This document shows positions 9,249 through 17,391 of a stretch of 64,000 nucleotides of DNA, one piece after another. Within the stretch, counting starts at the first letter, position 1, and each line of letters begins with the position of its first letter. Under the pieces are notes generated by a model. It worked only from the letters and a program-made list of their open reading frames with translations, searched no databases and was not told the origin of the DNA. This DNA is from Pseudomonadota bacterium (GTDB taxonomy: Bacteria; Desulfobacterota; Desulfovibrionia; Desulfovibrionales; Desulfovibrionaceae). Both the position numbers and the translations under genes were made by a program. The stretch is from contig JAHIUD010000073.1 in assembly GCA_018817515.1 (NCBI GenBank), positions 1 through 64,000 on the forward strand, written 5' to 3'.

Positions 9249-10145
9249 ATGTCCCAGGTTGTCGATGCCTTCACGATCCGGCCCTGCCGCCCGGACGAGG
9301 AGCCGCTCATGTCGGCCATCGTCTGCGACGCGGCCACTGCCTACAAGGGCGTGATCCCGGCGGACAGGTACCACGAGCCGTACATGCCGCTTTCCGAATT
9401 GCGCAGCGAGATCGCGGCTGGCGTTCAGTTCTGGGGCGCTGAGGTTAACGGGGAACTTGTCGGCATCATGGGCCTTCAGGATGTCGACAACGCGGCTCCG
9501 GCCGAGCAGGGCGGCATCGGAGATGTCACGCTCATCCGCCACGCCTACGTGCGCACCAATCAGCGCGGCAAGGGCATTGGCGGCAAGCTCTTGCGGCACC
9601 TCATGGGCCTGGCCAAGCGGCCCCTGCTCATGGGCACCTGGGCGGCGGCCACCTGGGCTGTCGGCTTCTACCAGAAGCACGGCTTCACCTTGACCGCGCA
9701 TGCGGAAAAGGAAAAGCTCCTGCGCGTGTACTGGAACATCCCGGAGCGCCAGGTGGAGACCAGCGTGGTCCTGGCCGACCCGCGCGCCATGGCTCTCGTC
9801 CGCGAGAAAGTGAACGCTGCCGCCGAGTTCGCACAGATTGAAGCCTTCTGGAGCCCGCGCCTGGTGGCGGAGTTGAACGGCCAGCAGGTCAAGTTCTGCC
9901 GCCTCAAGGGCGAGTTCGACTGGCACACGCACGCCCACGAGGACGAGATGTTCTGGGTGCTGGAGGGCGAGCTGACCATCCGTCTGCGCGGGCGCGACGT
10001 TGTCCGTGATATTGTCATCGGGCCCAATGAATTTTATGTCGTGCCGCGCGGGGTGGAACACAAGCCCGTGTGCGCGCAGGAATGCCGCATCATGCTGTTT
10101 GAACCCGCAGCCACCAAACAATACGGCGACCAGCCCGGAGCATAA
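9249..10145 (+). CDS. GNAT N-acetyltransferase fused to a cupin domain
   Basis: 298 residues with two recognisable folds. Residues ~8-170 are a GNAT acetyltransferase: the acetyl-CoA loop is VRTNQRGKGIGGKLLRHL, followed by WAVGFYQKHGF near the end of the domain. Residues ~195-290 are a cupin: WHTHAHEDEMFWVLEGEL carries the H-x-H-x4-E metal-ligand motif, and PRGVEHKP supplies the second motif. The bridge lies around residues 175-195. Both domains occur singly throughout bacteria; here they share one frame without a stop. It is packed between valS and cobA-hemD with 3-4 bp gaps, so it is in the same operon. The substrate is unknown; the cupin might sense or bind the small molecule that is acetylated. 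Confidence 0.85.
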   Translation: MSQVVDAFTIRPCRPDEEPLMSAIVCDAATAYKGVIPADRYHEPYMPLSELRSEIAAGVQFWGAEVNGELVGIMGLQDVDNAAPAEQGGIGDVTLIRHAYVRTNQRGKGIGGKLLRHLMGLAKRPLLMGTWAAATWAVGFYQKHGFTLTAHAEKEKLLRVYWNIPERQVETSVVLADPRAMALVREKVNAAAEFAQIEAFWSPRLVAELNGQQVKFCRLKGEFDWHTHAHEDEMFWVLEGELTIRLRGRDVVRDIVIGPNEFYVVPRGVEHKPVCAQECRIMLFEPAATKQYGDQPGA

Positions 10146-10148
10146 ACC

Positions 10149-11654
10149 ATGTCCACCGTCTACCTCATCGGCGCAGGCCCCGGCGATCCCGGCCTGCTCA
10201 CCATCAAGGCCAAGCACCTCATCGAAACCTGCGACGTGGTGGTCTACGACTATCTGGCCAACAAGGAATTTCTGAAATACGCCCGGAAGGACGCCGAGAT
10301 CGTCTATGTGGGCAAGAAGGGCGGCGACCACACCCTGCCCCAGGATCAGATCAACCAGCTCATCATCGACTACGCCAAGGCCGGAAAGAGCGTGGCCCGC
10401 CTGAAGGGCGGCGACCCATACGTGTTCGGGCGCGGCGGCGAGGAGGCCGAAGAGCTGGTGGCCGAGGGCATCGCCTTTGAGGTCGTGCCCGGCGTCACCG
10501 CTGGCGTGGCCGCCCCGGCCTACGCGGGCATCCCGGTGACCCACCGCGACCACACCACCAGCGTGTGCTTCATCACCGGACACGAGGACCCCACCAAGGA
10601 AGAGAGCGGCCACAACTGGGAGGTCTACGCCAAGAGCAACAGCACGCTGGTGTTCTACATGGGCGTGAAGAACCTGCCCATGATCGCGGGCAACCTCATG
10701 GCCGGGGGCCGCAGCAAGGACACCCCGGTGGCGCTGGTGCGCTGGGGCACGCGCTGCAACCAGGAGTCCATGGTCAGCACCCTTGAGAACGTCGCCGCCG
10801 AGGCCGAGCGCCGGAAGTTCGCCGCGCCCAGCATCATCATCGTGGGCGGCGTGTGCTCGCTCGCCAGCAAGCTCAACTGGTTCGAGCAGAAGCCGCTGTT
10901 GGGCAAGGGCGTGGTGGTCACCCGCGCGCGCGAGCAGGCCAGCGACCTTTCCGACGTGCTCAGGCAGATGGGCGCCTGCGTGTATGAATTTCCCACCATC
11001 ACCGTGGAGCCGCTGGACGACTACGACGAGGTGGAGCAGGCCATCCTGACCCTCGGGACCGTGGACTGGCTCATCTTCACCTCGGTCAACGGCGTGAAGC
11101 ATTTCTGGAACCAACTGGGCGAGATCGGCCTGGATTCGCGCGCGCTGGGTGGCATCAGCGTGGCGGCCATCGGCCCGGCCACAGCCGACGAACTCAAGCT
11201 GCGCGGCGTGACCCCGGACTTTGTACCGCCGAAGTACGTGGCCGAGGAGATCGTCACCGGTTTGCTGGAGCAGGGCATTGCGGGCAAGAACGTGCTCATC
11301 CCGCGCGCCAAGGTCGCTCGCGAGGTGCTGCCCGAGGAGCTGATCAAGGCCGGGGCCAATGTACGCATCCTGCCGGTGTACGAGACCAAGCTGACCCAGG
11401 CCGACAGCTCGGAGATCGTCGAGGCGCTGGCCAAGGGCAAGATCCAGGCGCTGACCTTCACCAGCTCCAGCACCGTGGAGAACTTCTTTACGCTGCTTAG
11501 CCCCGACACGCTGCGCCAGTACCCGGACGTGAGGATCGCCTGCATCGGACCCGTCACGGCCAAGACGCTCTCGCGCTACGGCTTCACCCCGGACATCCAG
11601 CCCGAGGACTACACCATCCCCGGCCTGGCAAAGGCGCTGGGCGAGAAACTTTAG
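10149..11654 (+). CDS. cobA-hemD: Fused uroporphyrinogen-III C-methyltransferase / uroporphyrinogen-III synthase
   Basis: 501 residues. Residues 1-245 are the SUMT (CobA/SirA) domain: VYLIGAGPGDPGLLTIKA, VVYDYL, LKGGDPYVFGRGGEEAE and VVPGVTAGVAAPAYAGIPVTHR. Residues ~250-500 are HemD (GVVVTRAREQASDLS, LIFTSVNGVKHF, TFTSSSTVENF, ACIGPVTAKT). The protein therefore both closes the uroporphyrinogen-III ring and methylates it to precorrin-2, the entry to sirohaem, cobalamin and the alternative haem route of sulfate reducers. The fusion is known in Desulfovibrio. The stop lies just before the hairpin-rich region at 11655-11971. Confidence 0.96.
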   Translation: MSTVYLIGAGPGDPGLLTIKAKHLIETCDVVVYDYLANKEFLKYARKDAEIVYVGKKGGDHTLPQDQINQLIIDYAKAGKSVARLKGGDPYVFGRGGEEAEELVAEGIAFEVVPGVTAGVAAPAYAGIPVTHRDHTTSVCFITGHEDPTKEESGHNWEVYAKSNSTLVFYMGVKNLPMIAGNLMAGGRSKDTPVALVRWGTRCNQESMVSTLENVAAEAERRKFAAPSIIIVGGVCSLASKLNWFEQKPLLGKGVVVTRAREQASDLSDVLRQMGACVYEFPTITVEPLDDYDEVEQAILTLGTVDWLIFTSVNGVKHFWNQLGEIGLDSRALGGISVAAIGPATADELKLRGVTPDFVPPKYVAEEIVTGLLEQGIAGKNVLIPRAKVAREVLPEELIKAGANVRILPVYETKLTQADSSEIVEALAKGKIQALTFTSSSTVENFFTLLSPDTLRQYPDVRIACIGPVTAKTLSRYGFTPDIQPEDYTIPGLAKALGEKL

Positions 11655-11744
11655 AGGGGCTGCCTCCGGCGGCCAGGGGCGCCGCCCCTGGATCCCGCTG
11701 GGGGGAATGATTCCCCCCAGACCCCCTCATGGTAAACCCCGCTC

Positions 11745-11789
11745 GCCGAAAGGGCCGGGGCAGGCGGAGCCTGCCCCGGCCCTTTCGGC
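11745..11789. repeat. Perfect 20-bp inverted repeat with 5-nt loop
   Basis: GCCGAAAGGGCCGGGGCAGG (11745-11764) is exactly complementary to 11770-11789; the loop is CGGAG. It lies 91 nt beyond the cobA-hemD stop and has no T-tract. It could act as a terminator or 3'-end stabiliser for the valS operon, or be a dispersed repeat of the genome. Confidence 0.85.
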
Positions 11790-11849
11790 ATACTGGGGAG
11801 TCCAGAGGGCCTCAGGCCCTTTGGCGGGGAGCACAGAAGAATTATCTTA

Positions 11850-11900
11850 CCCAAAGCGAAACAAACTTCGCCAGCAATTACTGGCTATTGTCGCTTTGGG
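11850..11900. repeat. Nested inverted repeat upstream of the serine recombinase
   Basis: The outer arms CCCAAAGCGA (11850-11859) and TCGCTTTGGG (11891-11900) are perfectly complementary. An inner stem GCCAG (11870-11874) pairs with CTGGC (11881-11885). It is 72 bp upstream of the recombinase start and lies at the change in composition. Candidate roles are a recombinase attachment/crossover site or an operator; neither is proven by the sequence. Confidence 0.6.
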
Positions 11901-11971
11901 CATCGCCAGGCACGGCCTGACCCCCAAAAAAATCCTGGCATCATGAAAAGACGAAGCCGCAAGGTGTTCTC

Positions 11972-14227
11972 ATGAGAACTACACCCCCATCCACTCCTCC
12001 GGCGTCACAGGCGTATATCTACATCAGACTCTCGTCGCAAGCGCAAGCGTGGGGCGACGGTGAACGCCGGCAGCACGACGCCGCCATGCGGTTCGTCGAA
12101 ACCCATAGCCTGCCTGTCGCCGGAACAATGCAGGACATTGGCGTGTCGGCTTTTCGGGGCGACAACGCGCAGACCGGAGAGCTTGGCCGGTTCCTCCAGC
12201 GCATTGAGAACGGCGAGATTCCGCCAGGTTCGGTGCTTGTCGCGGAGTCGCTCGACAGACTGACAAGAAACAGGGTGAATCAGGCGCTACTGCTGCTCCT
12301 TCAAATCACCCAGAACGGCGTCAGAATCGGCCTCACAGCACAGAACGTGATCCTCGACCTTGCCTCGTACGCTGCGTTTTTCCCGATCCTGGCGGACATG
12401 ATGAGGTCGAACAGCGAGTCGGAGCACAAATCCTTCCGGTCTCTGGCCAACTGGCAAACGAAGCGCAAGCTGGCGAAGGAAGGCGTCCTCGTGACGAGCC
12501 AGGTCCCGCGATGGCTCGAGGTGCGTGACGGCAAGATTCATGTGCTCGAAGAGCGTGCGCAGCTCGTCCGTCGCATCTTCGACATGTACGTGCAGGGCTA
12601 CGGGCGTGGCGTCATCGTTCGGACTTTGCACAAGGAGGGCATCCCGGCTTGGAACACGCGAAAGGCTGTCTGGCATGAGAGCTATGTGAACAAACTCCTG
12701 TGTAATCGGGCTGTTGTCGGCGAATACATTGCCGAATTCAAGACCGAAGAAGGCTGTATTGGCCAGGAAGTCATTACGGGGTACTACCCCGAAATCATTG
12801 ACCCGGCGTTGTTCGCAAGGGTGCAAGACATGGCGTTCCTTCGCAAGAAAGGGCAGCGCGGTCGCAAAGGTAAAAAGTTCGCGAATCTCTTCCAAAAACT
12901 CGCACGCTGTTCGGTTTGCGGCTCCACGATGGGCTATCACAACGCCACCCAAGACAAGACGAGAAAGGGCGGCGTCAGGCCATGGGCGCACTACCTCACT
13001 TGCAATTCCGCGCACGCCGGGCATGGCTGCTCAAATCGCCGGTACTTCAACTACTTGTACATTGAAAACTTCGTGCTCTCCGGCACGATGGACGACCTCG
13101 ACCTCGTCGCCGCCGTCGGCATTCACGATGCCGTCATGAAACAGCACGTGGACCGCATCGTCACACTCGAAGCGCAACTGGACCATGCTGACGCTTCGAT
13201 CCAGATGCATGTGTCGTTGCTCACCAAGGATGACCTCGACCTCACGGGACTTGAGGAGTTGGGGCAGCAGCTTGCCGAATTGAAGCGGAAGCGCCACGGT
13301 CTGCGGGCTGATCTGGCCTTGGCGCGCGCCGAAGCGACTTCGGCACGGCAGGCGGCTGAAGACACCAGGCAATTCCGTGAGCGCTCGGGGGCTGACGCGC
13401 TTTCACCCGACACCGGTCTGCCTGAATACGTCGACATGTCTGACGAAGCGATTTACGCGCGCCGCGCACGCATCGCTCTGCAGATGCGGAGCGTCATTGA
13501 GTCCATCGCGTGCAGCCCGGATCACACGGTCAAGATCGTGATGAAGACTGGCACGGCTTACGAACTCATCGAGAAGGATTGGATATGCACCCGCCAAGGG
13601 CCGCTGACTCCGTCTGGCAAGCCGGCCGTCGCAAAATCTTTCGTCGGGCGCGCCACATGGCAGCTCGGGCAAACGGGCGAGCCCGCTCCGGACGGGCACG
13701 AGGGCGCGACGACTGCCTGGTCCGAGCACTCCTGCGGCGCCGCCAGGAGCAAGCGGCACCCTGACGCCACAAACAAACGGCCCCGGAGCGCTGCCACCCC
13801 GGAGCCTCAGGGCCTTCCCCGAAAACTGCCGAGTCTACTCGGGCGGCGCCGGGTCCATGAACTGCTCGAAGAATGGGCGCAGGAACATGTGGTCGGCGCT
13901 GACGCGCTTGCCAGACCTGCTCACGCCGTTTTTCCAGATGACAGTGTCGAGAACGGGGCCGGGCTTGAGCGACAGAGCCTCGCTCCCGGGGTTTTTGTCG
14001 ATGAATCGCAAGACATGCTGCAGCGTGAGCGCGATGTGCTCGCGTTTCGGGAAGGCGGCTTCCATGCGCATCGCGGACCGCTTTGCTTTTTCGTCAGGAG
14101 CAGCGGGCATCCAGTCGGTCCAGGCGGCGGTGTTCCGGTCCACGAAGCGCGCGGCCAAGGCGTCGGGGTATGCGGCGGCGAGAATCACGCCGACGGAGTT
14201 CACGAACGAAAGGATGGCGCTGGATGA
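11972..14227 (+). CDS. Large serine recombinase
   Basis: Site-specific DNA recombinase. The N-terminal resolvase domain (residues ~14-160) starts YIYIRLSSQ with the catalytic Ser at residue 21, followed by ESLDRLTRN. The 'Recombinase' domain spans ~170-290, a zinc ribbon (CSVCG near 312, then C...GHGC near 346-355) follows, and a coiled coil lies around 385-470. Conserved sequence seems to end near residue 560. The remaining frame, to the stop at 14227, is low-complexity, and its last 131 codons are antisense to the minus-strand gene 13835-14734. The natural stop may have been lost or a frameshift may be present. Start ATG at 11972 with AAGG upstream. It probably mobilises or mobilised this island. 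Confidence 0.85.
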   Translation: MRTTPPSTPPASQAYIYIRLSSQAQAWGDGERRQHDAAMRFVETHSLPVAGTMQDIGVSAFRGDNAQTGELGRFLQRIENGEIPPGSVLVAESLDRLTRNRVNQALLLLLQITQNGVRIGLTAQNVILDLASYAAFFPILADMMRSNSESEHKSFRSLANWQTKRKLAKEGVLVTSQVPRWLEVRDGKIHVLEERAQLVRRIFDMYVQGYGRGVIVRTLHKEGIPAWNTRKAVWHESYVNKLLCNRAVVGEYIAEFKTEEGCIGQEVITGYYPEIIDPALFARVQDMAFLRKKGQRGRKGKKFANLFQKLARCSVCGSTMGYHNATQDKTRKGGVRPWAHYLTCNSAHAGHGCSNRRYFNYLYIENFVLSGTMDDLDLVAAVGIHDAVMKQHVDRIVTLEAQLDHADASIQMHVSLLTKDDLDLTGLEELGQQLAELKRKRHGLRADLALARAEATSARQAAEDTRQFRERSGADALSPDTGLPEYVDMSDEAIYARRARIALQMRSVIESIACSPDHTVKIVMKTGTAYELIEKDWICTRQGPLTPSGKPAVAKSFVGRATWQLGQTGEPAPDGHEGATTAWSEHSCGAARSKRHPDATNKRPRSAATPEPQGLPRKLPSLLGRRRVHELLEEWAQEHVVGADALARPAHAVFPDDSVENGAGLERQSLAPGVFVDESQDMLQRERDVLAFREGGFHAHRGPLCFFVRSSGHPVGPGGGVPVHEARGQGVGVCGGENHADGVHERKDGAG

Positions 14228-14734
14228 GTTCCGCGCGAAGTCGCCGTTCTCCCAGAGCAAGCCGATGGGGCGAAACGGCGGCTTGAGCGGGTCCACGGAC
14301 GGGACGAGCATGCCGTGCGTGCTCGACAATCGGGCCACCACTTCGCCAGTGGTCAGCGGCCACGCACTGTAGTTGTCCATGCCGTCCGCGAGCCGGAGCG
14401 TCCGGAAGTCGAATAGCGTCCCGGTGGCCTCCATGTCGAAGTTCGCGGTGGCGGCCTCATCGAGCGCTCGTACGAGTGCGTCGCCGGCGTGCACCTCGCG
14501 GGCGTTGGCGATGCTGCGCGCCTGCAACCGCAGGTTGTCGCGCACAGCGGTCCTGAACACCCGCCCCTTGCGGTCGCGGCAGCCGACGAGCCGCACCTGG
14601 GCGTCGATCTCGACCACTAGCCATCGGGTTTGCACCGTGCGGCAAGGCGCCCCGTTGCGGCGGGACAATGCGGGAACGACCACGCCGTGGGAGAGGGTAA
14701 GCAAAAATCTTGGGGCCGACGACTGGTGGATCAT
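13835..14734 (-). CDS. Hypothetical island protein
   Basis: 299 residues; I do not recognise the family. The composition is mixed and protein-like, with segments such as ATGTLFDFRTLRLADG, FRPIGLLWENGDFARNSSSA and HIALTLQHVLRFIDKNPGSEA, and no signal peptide or membrane helix. The ATG at 14734 is chosen because AGGAGA stands 6-7 nt upstream on the minus strand; a longer frame to 14797 has no such site. It is the last gene of a minus-strand group that starts with the tyrosine recombinase, and its 3' 393 bp run opposite the recombinase frame. The coherent reading and good RBS favour this as the real gene in the overlap. Confidence 0.6.
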   Translation of the reverse strand: MIHQSSAPRFLLTLSHGVVVPALSRRNGAPCRTVQTRWLVVEIDAQVRLVGCRDRKGRVFRTAVRDNLRLQARSIANAREVHAGDALVRALDEAATANFDMEATGTLFDFRTLRLADGMDNYSAWPLTTGEVVARLSSTHGMLVPSVDPLKPPFRPIGLLWENGDFARNSSSAILSFVNSVGVILAAAYPDALAARFVDRNTAAWTDWMPAAPDEKAKRSAMRMEAAFPKREHIALTLQHVLRFIDKNPGSEALSLKPGPVLDTVIWKNGVSRSGKRVSADHMFLRPFFEQFMDPAPPE

Positions 14735-14786
14735 GGTGCTTCTCCTATTATGGTGAAAAGGGATCCATGATCTCTCGAAATATGTT

Positions 14787-15266
14787 TCAAAAATCAAGCC
14801 GGTTGCAGTCTATATTCGAAGACTTCGAGTCCCTTGAATTCCTGGCGATTTCCGAACCCTCGAAAATAATTTTGCTGGTAGTTTCCAGGGCAGGCGAAGG
14901 GCAAACCACTACATCACTCCAAACTACGGCAAACGAGCAGGAGCTTGCGTTCCCCATGCACACGGCGCAGCCAGCGGCTCGCCATGCATTGGAACATGCG
15001 GAATGGCCTGCTCGGCCTGCCAGAGTGGTTGGCGGCGGCAAGCCAGACTGCATGCCAGGCGTCCGACGCCAGCGTTTGCGCGAATAATGCGGAATGCGCA
15101 GGCATGCCGCCGTGTGATGGGTCGCATGGCCGACGGTGGCACTTTCAAGAGAGTGAGCCGCCGAGAGTTCAGTCGTCAGAGCGCGCTGCAGGGTGAAGCT
15201 CCTGACGAAGAGCGCCAGCAGGCCGAACAGCACGAGCAGAAGAATATGAATGGCGAGCGTCGGCAT
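14787..15266 (-). CDS. Putative small membrane-anchored island protein
   Basis: 159 codons beginning MPTLAIHILLLVLFGLLALF, one clear transmembrane helix, then a polar tail rich in Cys, Ser and His. It begins 18 bp after the stop of the preceding minus-strand gene, consistent with an operon. The RBS is weak, and the tail (beyond ~residue 60) does not look conserved, so the true gene may be shorter or damaged. No function can be assigned. Confidence 0.35.
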   Translation of the reverse strand: MPTLAIHILLLVLFGLLALFVRSFTLQRALTTELSAAHSLESATVGHATHHTAACLRIPHYSRKRWRRTPGMQSGLPPPTTLAGRAGHSACSNAWRAAGCAVCMGNASSCSFAVVWSDVVVCPSPALETTSKIIFEGSEIARNSRDSKSSNIDCNRLDF

Positions 15267-15284
15267 CAGAACAGACCGAGCGCG

Positions 15285-15770
15285 TTACGGCTGCGGCTGG
15301 CCGTTATCGTCACGAGGCTCCAATTCGGCCCACAGCTTGCGCAGGTATGACGGCGAGACCTGGACGCGCAGCTGCTTCGAGAAGTAGCGCGCGATAAGCC
15401 GGAATCCCAGGCCTTTGCCGTGGAGCTCACGCACAAGCGCCCACCTCTGCAGCACCTTGTCCCGTTTGGGCGACGGCCGCTCCTCCCGCAAGTTCCTGGC
15501 ACGGGACTCGCGCACGCGCTGAAAATCCTCGAATTGCTCCGGCCCGGCGGCACGAAAACCGCGTCGGCGGACCGTGTCGAAACCGGAACGGCGGATGACA
15601 CCGAGCAAGGCGACATAGGGAGTTGGCGTGATGGCCGAGGCGCACACGGCAAAAGCCTCGGCCAGGATGCGCTCACGGTCGGACTCGGCGAGACCAGCGA
15701 GCCAGCGGAGCGCGCGGGTACGCTCTTTGGCCGTGTGCAGGCCCGATGGATGCGTCGTGAGCTTTGGCAC
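15285..15770 (-). CDS. Putative HTH-type small protein of the island
   Basis: 161 residues, strongly basic and helical. The C-terminal third (VRELHGKGLGFRLIARYFSK followed by VSPSYLRKLWAEL) reads as a helix-turn-helix of the type found in recombination-associated or plasmid regulators. The GTG start at 15770 has GAGG 6 nt upstream and lies 3 bp after the TAG of the tyrosine recombinase gene, so the two are translationally linked. A role as recombination directionality factor or regulator of the element is inference. Confidence 0.55.
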   Translation of the reverse strand: MPKLTTHPSGLHTAKERTRALRWLAGLAESDRERILAEAFAVCASAITPTPYVALLGVIRRSGFDTVRRRGFRAAGPEQFEDFQRVRESRARNLREERPSPKRDKVLQRWALVRELHGKGLGFRLIARYFSKQLRVQVSPSYLRKLWAELEPRDDNGQPQP

Positions 15771-15773
15771 CTG

Positions 15774-16733
15774 CTACCTCAAATACACATCAACGCTGTC
15801 CATGCGGTTGTGCGCGATCTCGTTCGCCACAGTCTGCTTCGCTTCTTCGTATGAGAGTCCCGCGTCGATGGCCTCGTGCATGCGCGTCTGCGCGAAGCTG
15901 TGCTTCAAGCCATGCGTGCCACGGCCAGGCGCGTACTGCCCAGTCGCCCGCGCCGCTGCTTCGACGGCACGCAGAAAGGTGCGGTACGACGAGGCGAGCT
16001 GACCATGCTTCGTGATGTGCTCCTCCAACTCGTGGTAGATCTTCGGTTGGACGAAGTGTGTGGTCTGTTTGCCTCCTTTCTCGGTGACAACGATGCGCCC
16101 GGCGGCCTCACCGGAGACCGGAACCGTTCCCATGCCGAGCAGGTTGGTGGCTGTGAACGGGTTGCTGCTGCGTGCCGGAGCGCCGACGCCTTCCGCCCTG
16201 CAGCCGGTTTCCCCCATGAGCTTTGCCTGGAGCCGAAGGCCAGCGTCCTGAATGGCTGCGTAGAGCCCCTCCGGGTCGGGATACGCGCGAGTCGTGTAGC
16301 CGCAGGAACGCGGGGAAAGCTCGGTGCGCCAATGCCCCTTCTCTTCAGACAGAACAGTCCGGATATCCGCCGCCGACTCGCCGCCGTGGCGTTCGGCGTA
16401 GACGTCGAGCGCGTGGGAGAGCTTCGTGAGCGCCGAGATTTCACGCTCGATGGTCTGAAAAGAGCCGCCAGCCTCGCGAAGCGCTTGGCCTCTGCCGACG
16501 ATGTACGTCCGGACAAAGCCGGAGACCCGGCGCGCTTGGCGCAAGTCACGCAACCCAGCGCGCTGCAGGAACTCCACGAAACGATGAATGTCACTCCGAT
16601 AGACGCCCCAGGTGCCAATGCCTCGGATGAAGCGCCGGTCAACCGTGCCTTTCTTGCGGCCAATGGCGCGGATGCCGCCAAGAAGCGCCTCGGCTTGCCC
16701 ATGCAAATTTTTGGGCCACCTGTTCGTCCCCAT
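15774..16733 (-). CDS. Divergent tyrosine recombinase/integrase
   Basis: 319 residues. The N-terminal ~130 form a helical SAM-like core-binding domain (TWGVYRSDIHRFVEFLQRAG). The C-terminal domain shows a degenerate catalytic set: Arg in GETGCRAEGVG, Lys in the TEKGGKQ hairpin, THGLKHSFAQ in place of H-x-x-R (Lys instead of Arg), then EIAHNRMDSVDVYL with the His and the terminal Tyr. The pattern fits a tyrosine recombinase, but the H-x-x-K change makes activity uncertain. The ATG at 16733 is preceded by GGAGG. It heads the minus-strand gene group of the island. Confidence 0.72.
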   Translation of the reverse strand: MGTNRWPKNLHGQAEALLGGIRAIGRKKGTVDRRFIRGIGTWGVYRSDIHRFVEFLQRAGLRDLRQARRVSGFVRTYIVGRGQALREAGGSFQTIEREISALTKLSHALDVYAERHGGESAADIRTVLSEEKGHWRTELSPRSCGYTTRAYPDPEGLYAAIQDAGLRLQAKLMGETGCRAEGVGAPARSSNPFTATNLLGMGTVPVSGEAAGRIVVTEKGGKQTTHFVQPKIYHELEEHITKHGQLASSYRTFLRAVEAAARATGQYAPGRGTHGLKHSFAQTRMHEAIDAGLSYEEAKQTVANEIAHNRMDSVDVYLR

Positions 16734-17163
16734 GTCCTCCGTCCTCCCGCTCGCTTTGTCCTTGCTTCTTCAGTTAAGTAGTGTGCTCTTTCTGCGAGCC
16801 AGGCTCGCGCGCCGGTCTTGCCGGCATGTGCGTCGAGGAAGGTCCTCGGCGCCGACGGTAGCAACTCCGCCGATCCAATTTCTCTGCAGCTCCTTCAGCA
16901 GGTGGTTCCGGATTGGACCGTCCGTGGTTTTGCTCGCGCTATGCGAGCGTTTCTGGGCCTGTGCGGTGACTCAATGGTCGCCACAAACACCTTGGTGGGC
17001 ACTTCAGCCATCCCGTCGAGCAGGCGACCGTTCACGAAGCGCAATGCTTCGAAGCCCAAAACAAAACAGAGGCACAGAGTAGCCTGCGCCCTGGGCTGAA
17101 AAAAATGCAAGTGCCGGGGAAAGGGTTTTTGAAGGATGCGGTGAAATTGGCGGGAACGAAATC

Positions 17164-17210
17164 CTGTCCGGTTTTGTTGACAGGACAAGCCCGTCAACAA
17201 AACCGGACAG
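17164..17210. repeat. Perfect 18-bp inverted repeat near the right edge of the island
   Basis: CTGTCCGGTTTTGTTGAC (17164-17181) is exactly complementary to GTCAACAAAACCGGACAG (17193-17210) with an 11-nt spacer. A second, mutually exclusive stem is possible between TCCTGTC (17162-17168) and GACAGGA (17180-17186). The length and symmetry suggest a recombination/transposition site or protein-binding site; no T-tract follows, so it is not a typical terminator. Confidence 0.85.
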
Positions 17211-17349
17211 CGGCGGTGGCTCCGCCCGTCAACTCGGGTGGGAAGAGTGCGCGCCGCAGTGCGCGGTCATTGTGCGCAGCCCGGTGCGCACGCCAAAGCG
17301 GTGTGGAGCGCTTCCCCTCGCCGTCAGCGGCACGGTACGACGCGCGACA

Positions 17350-17391
17350 CTGGCGTCAAGCACGCGCGGACGCGCTTACGCCTGACGCCAG
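17350..17391. repeat. 9-bp inverted repeat
   Basis: CTGGCGTCA (17350-17358) and TGACGCCAG (17383-17391) are perfectly complementary around a 24-nt GCGC-rich loop. It lies between the 18-bp repeat and the exbD terminus. The role is unknown. Confidence 0.6.

Larger units (their letters stand above)
11655..11971 (+). other. Hairpin-rich non-coding region between cobA-hemD and the recombinase
   Basis: 317 bp without a credible gene. It contains several small GC hairpins (around 11670-11695 and 11700-11718), a perfect 20-bp inverted repeat (11745-11789) and a nested inverted repeat (11850-11900). Base composition changes from GC-rich to AT-richer near 11840, which I take as the approximate left edge of the accessory island. 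Confidence 0.6.

Noticed and set aside
6545-9337. Open frame of 930 codons on the minus strand
   Set aside because: Exact antisense of valS with shadow composition; valS has clear synthetase motifs.
9216-11114. Open frame of 632 codons on the minus strand
   Set aside because: Antisense of the GNAT-cupin and cobA-hemD genes, both with strong domain evidence.
16895-17200. 101-codon minus-strand frame upstream of the tyrosine recombinase
   Set aside because: A few protein-like segments but no RBS, no known motif, and its start lies inside the 18-bp inverted repeat.
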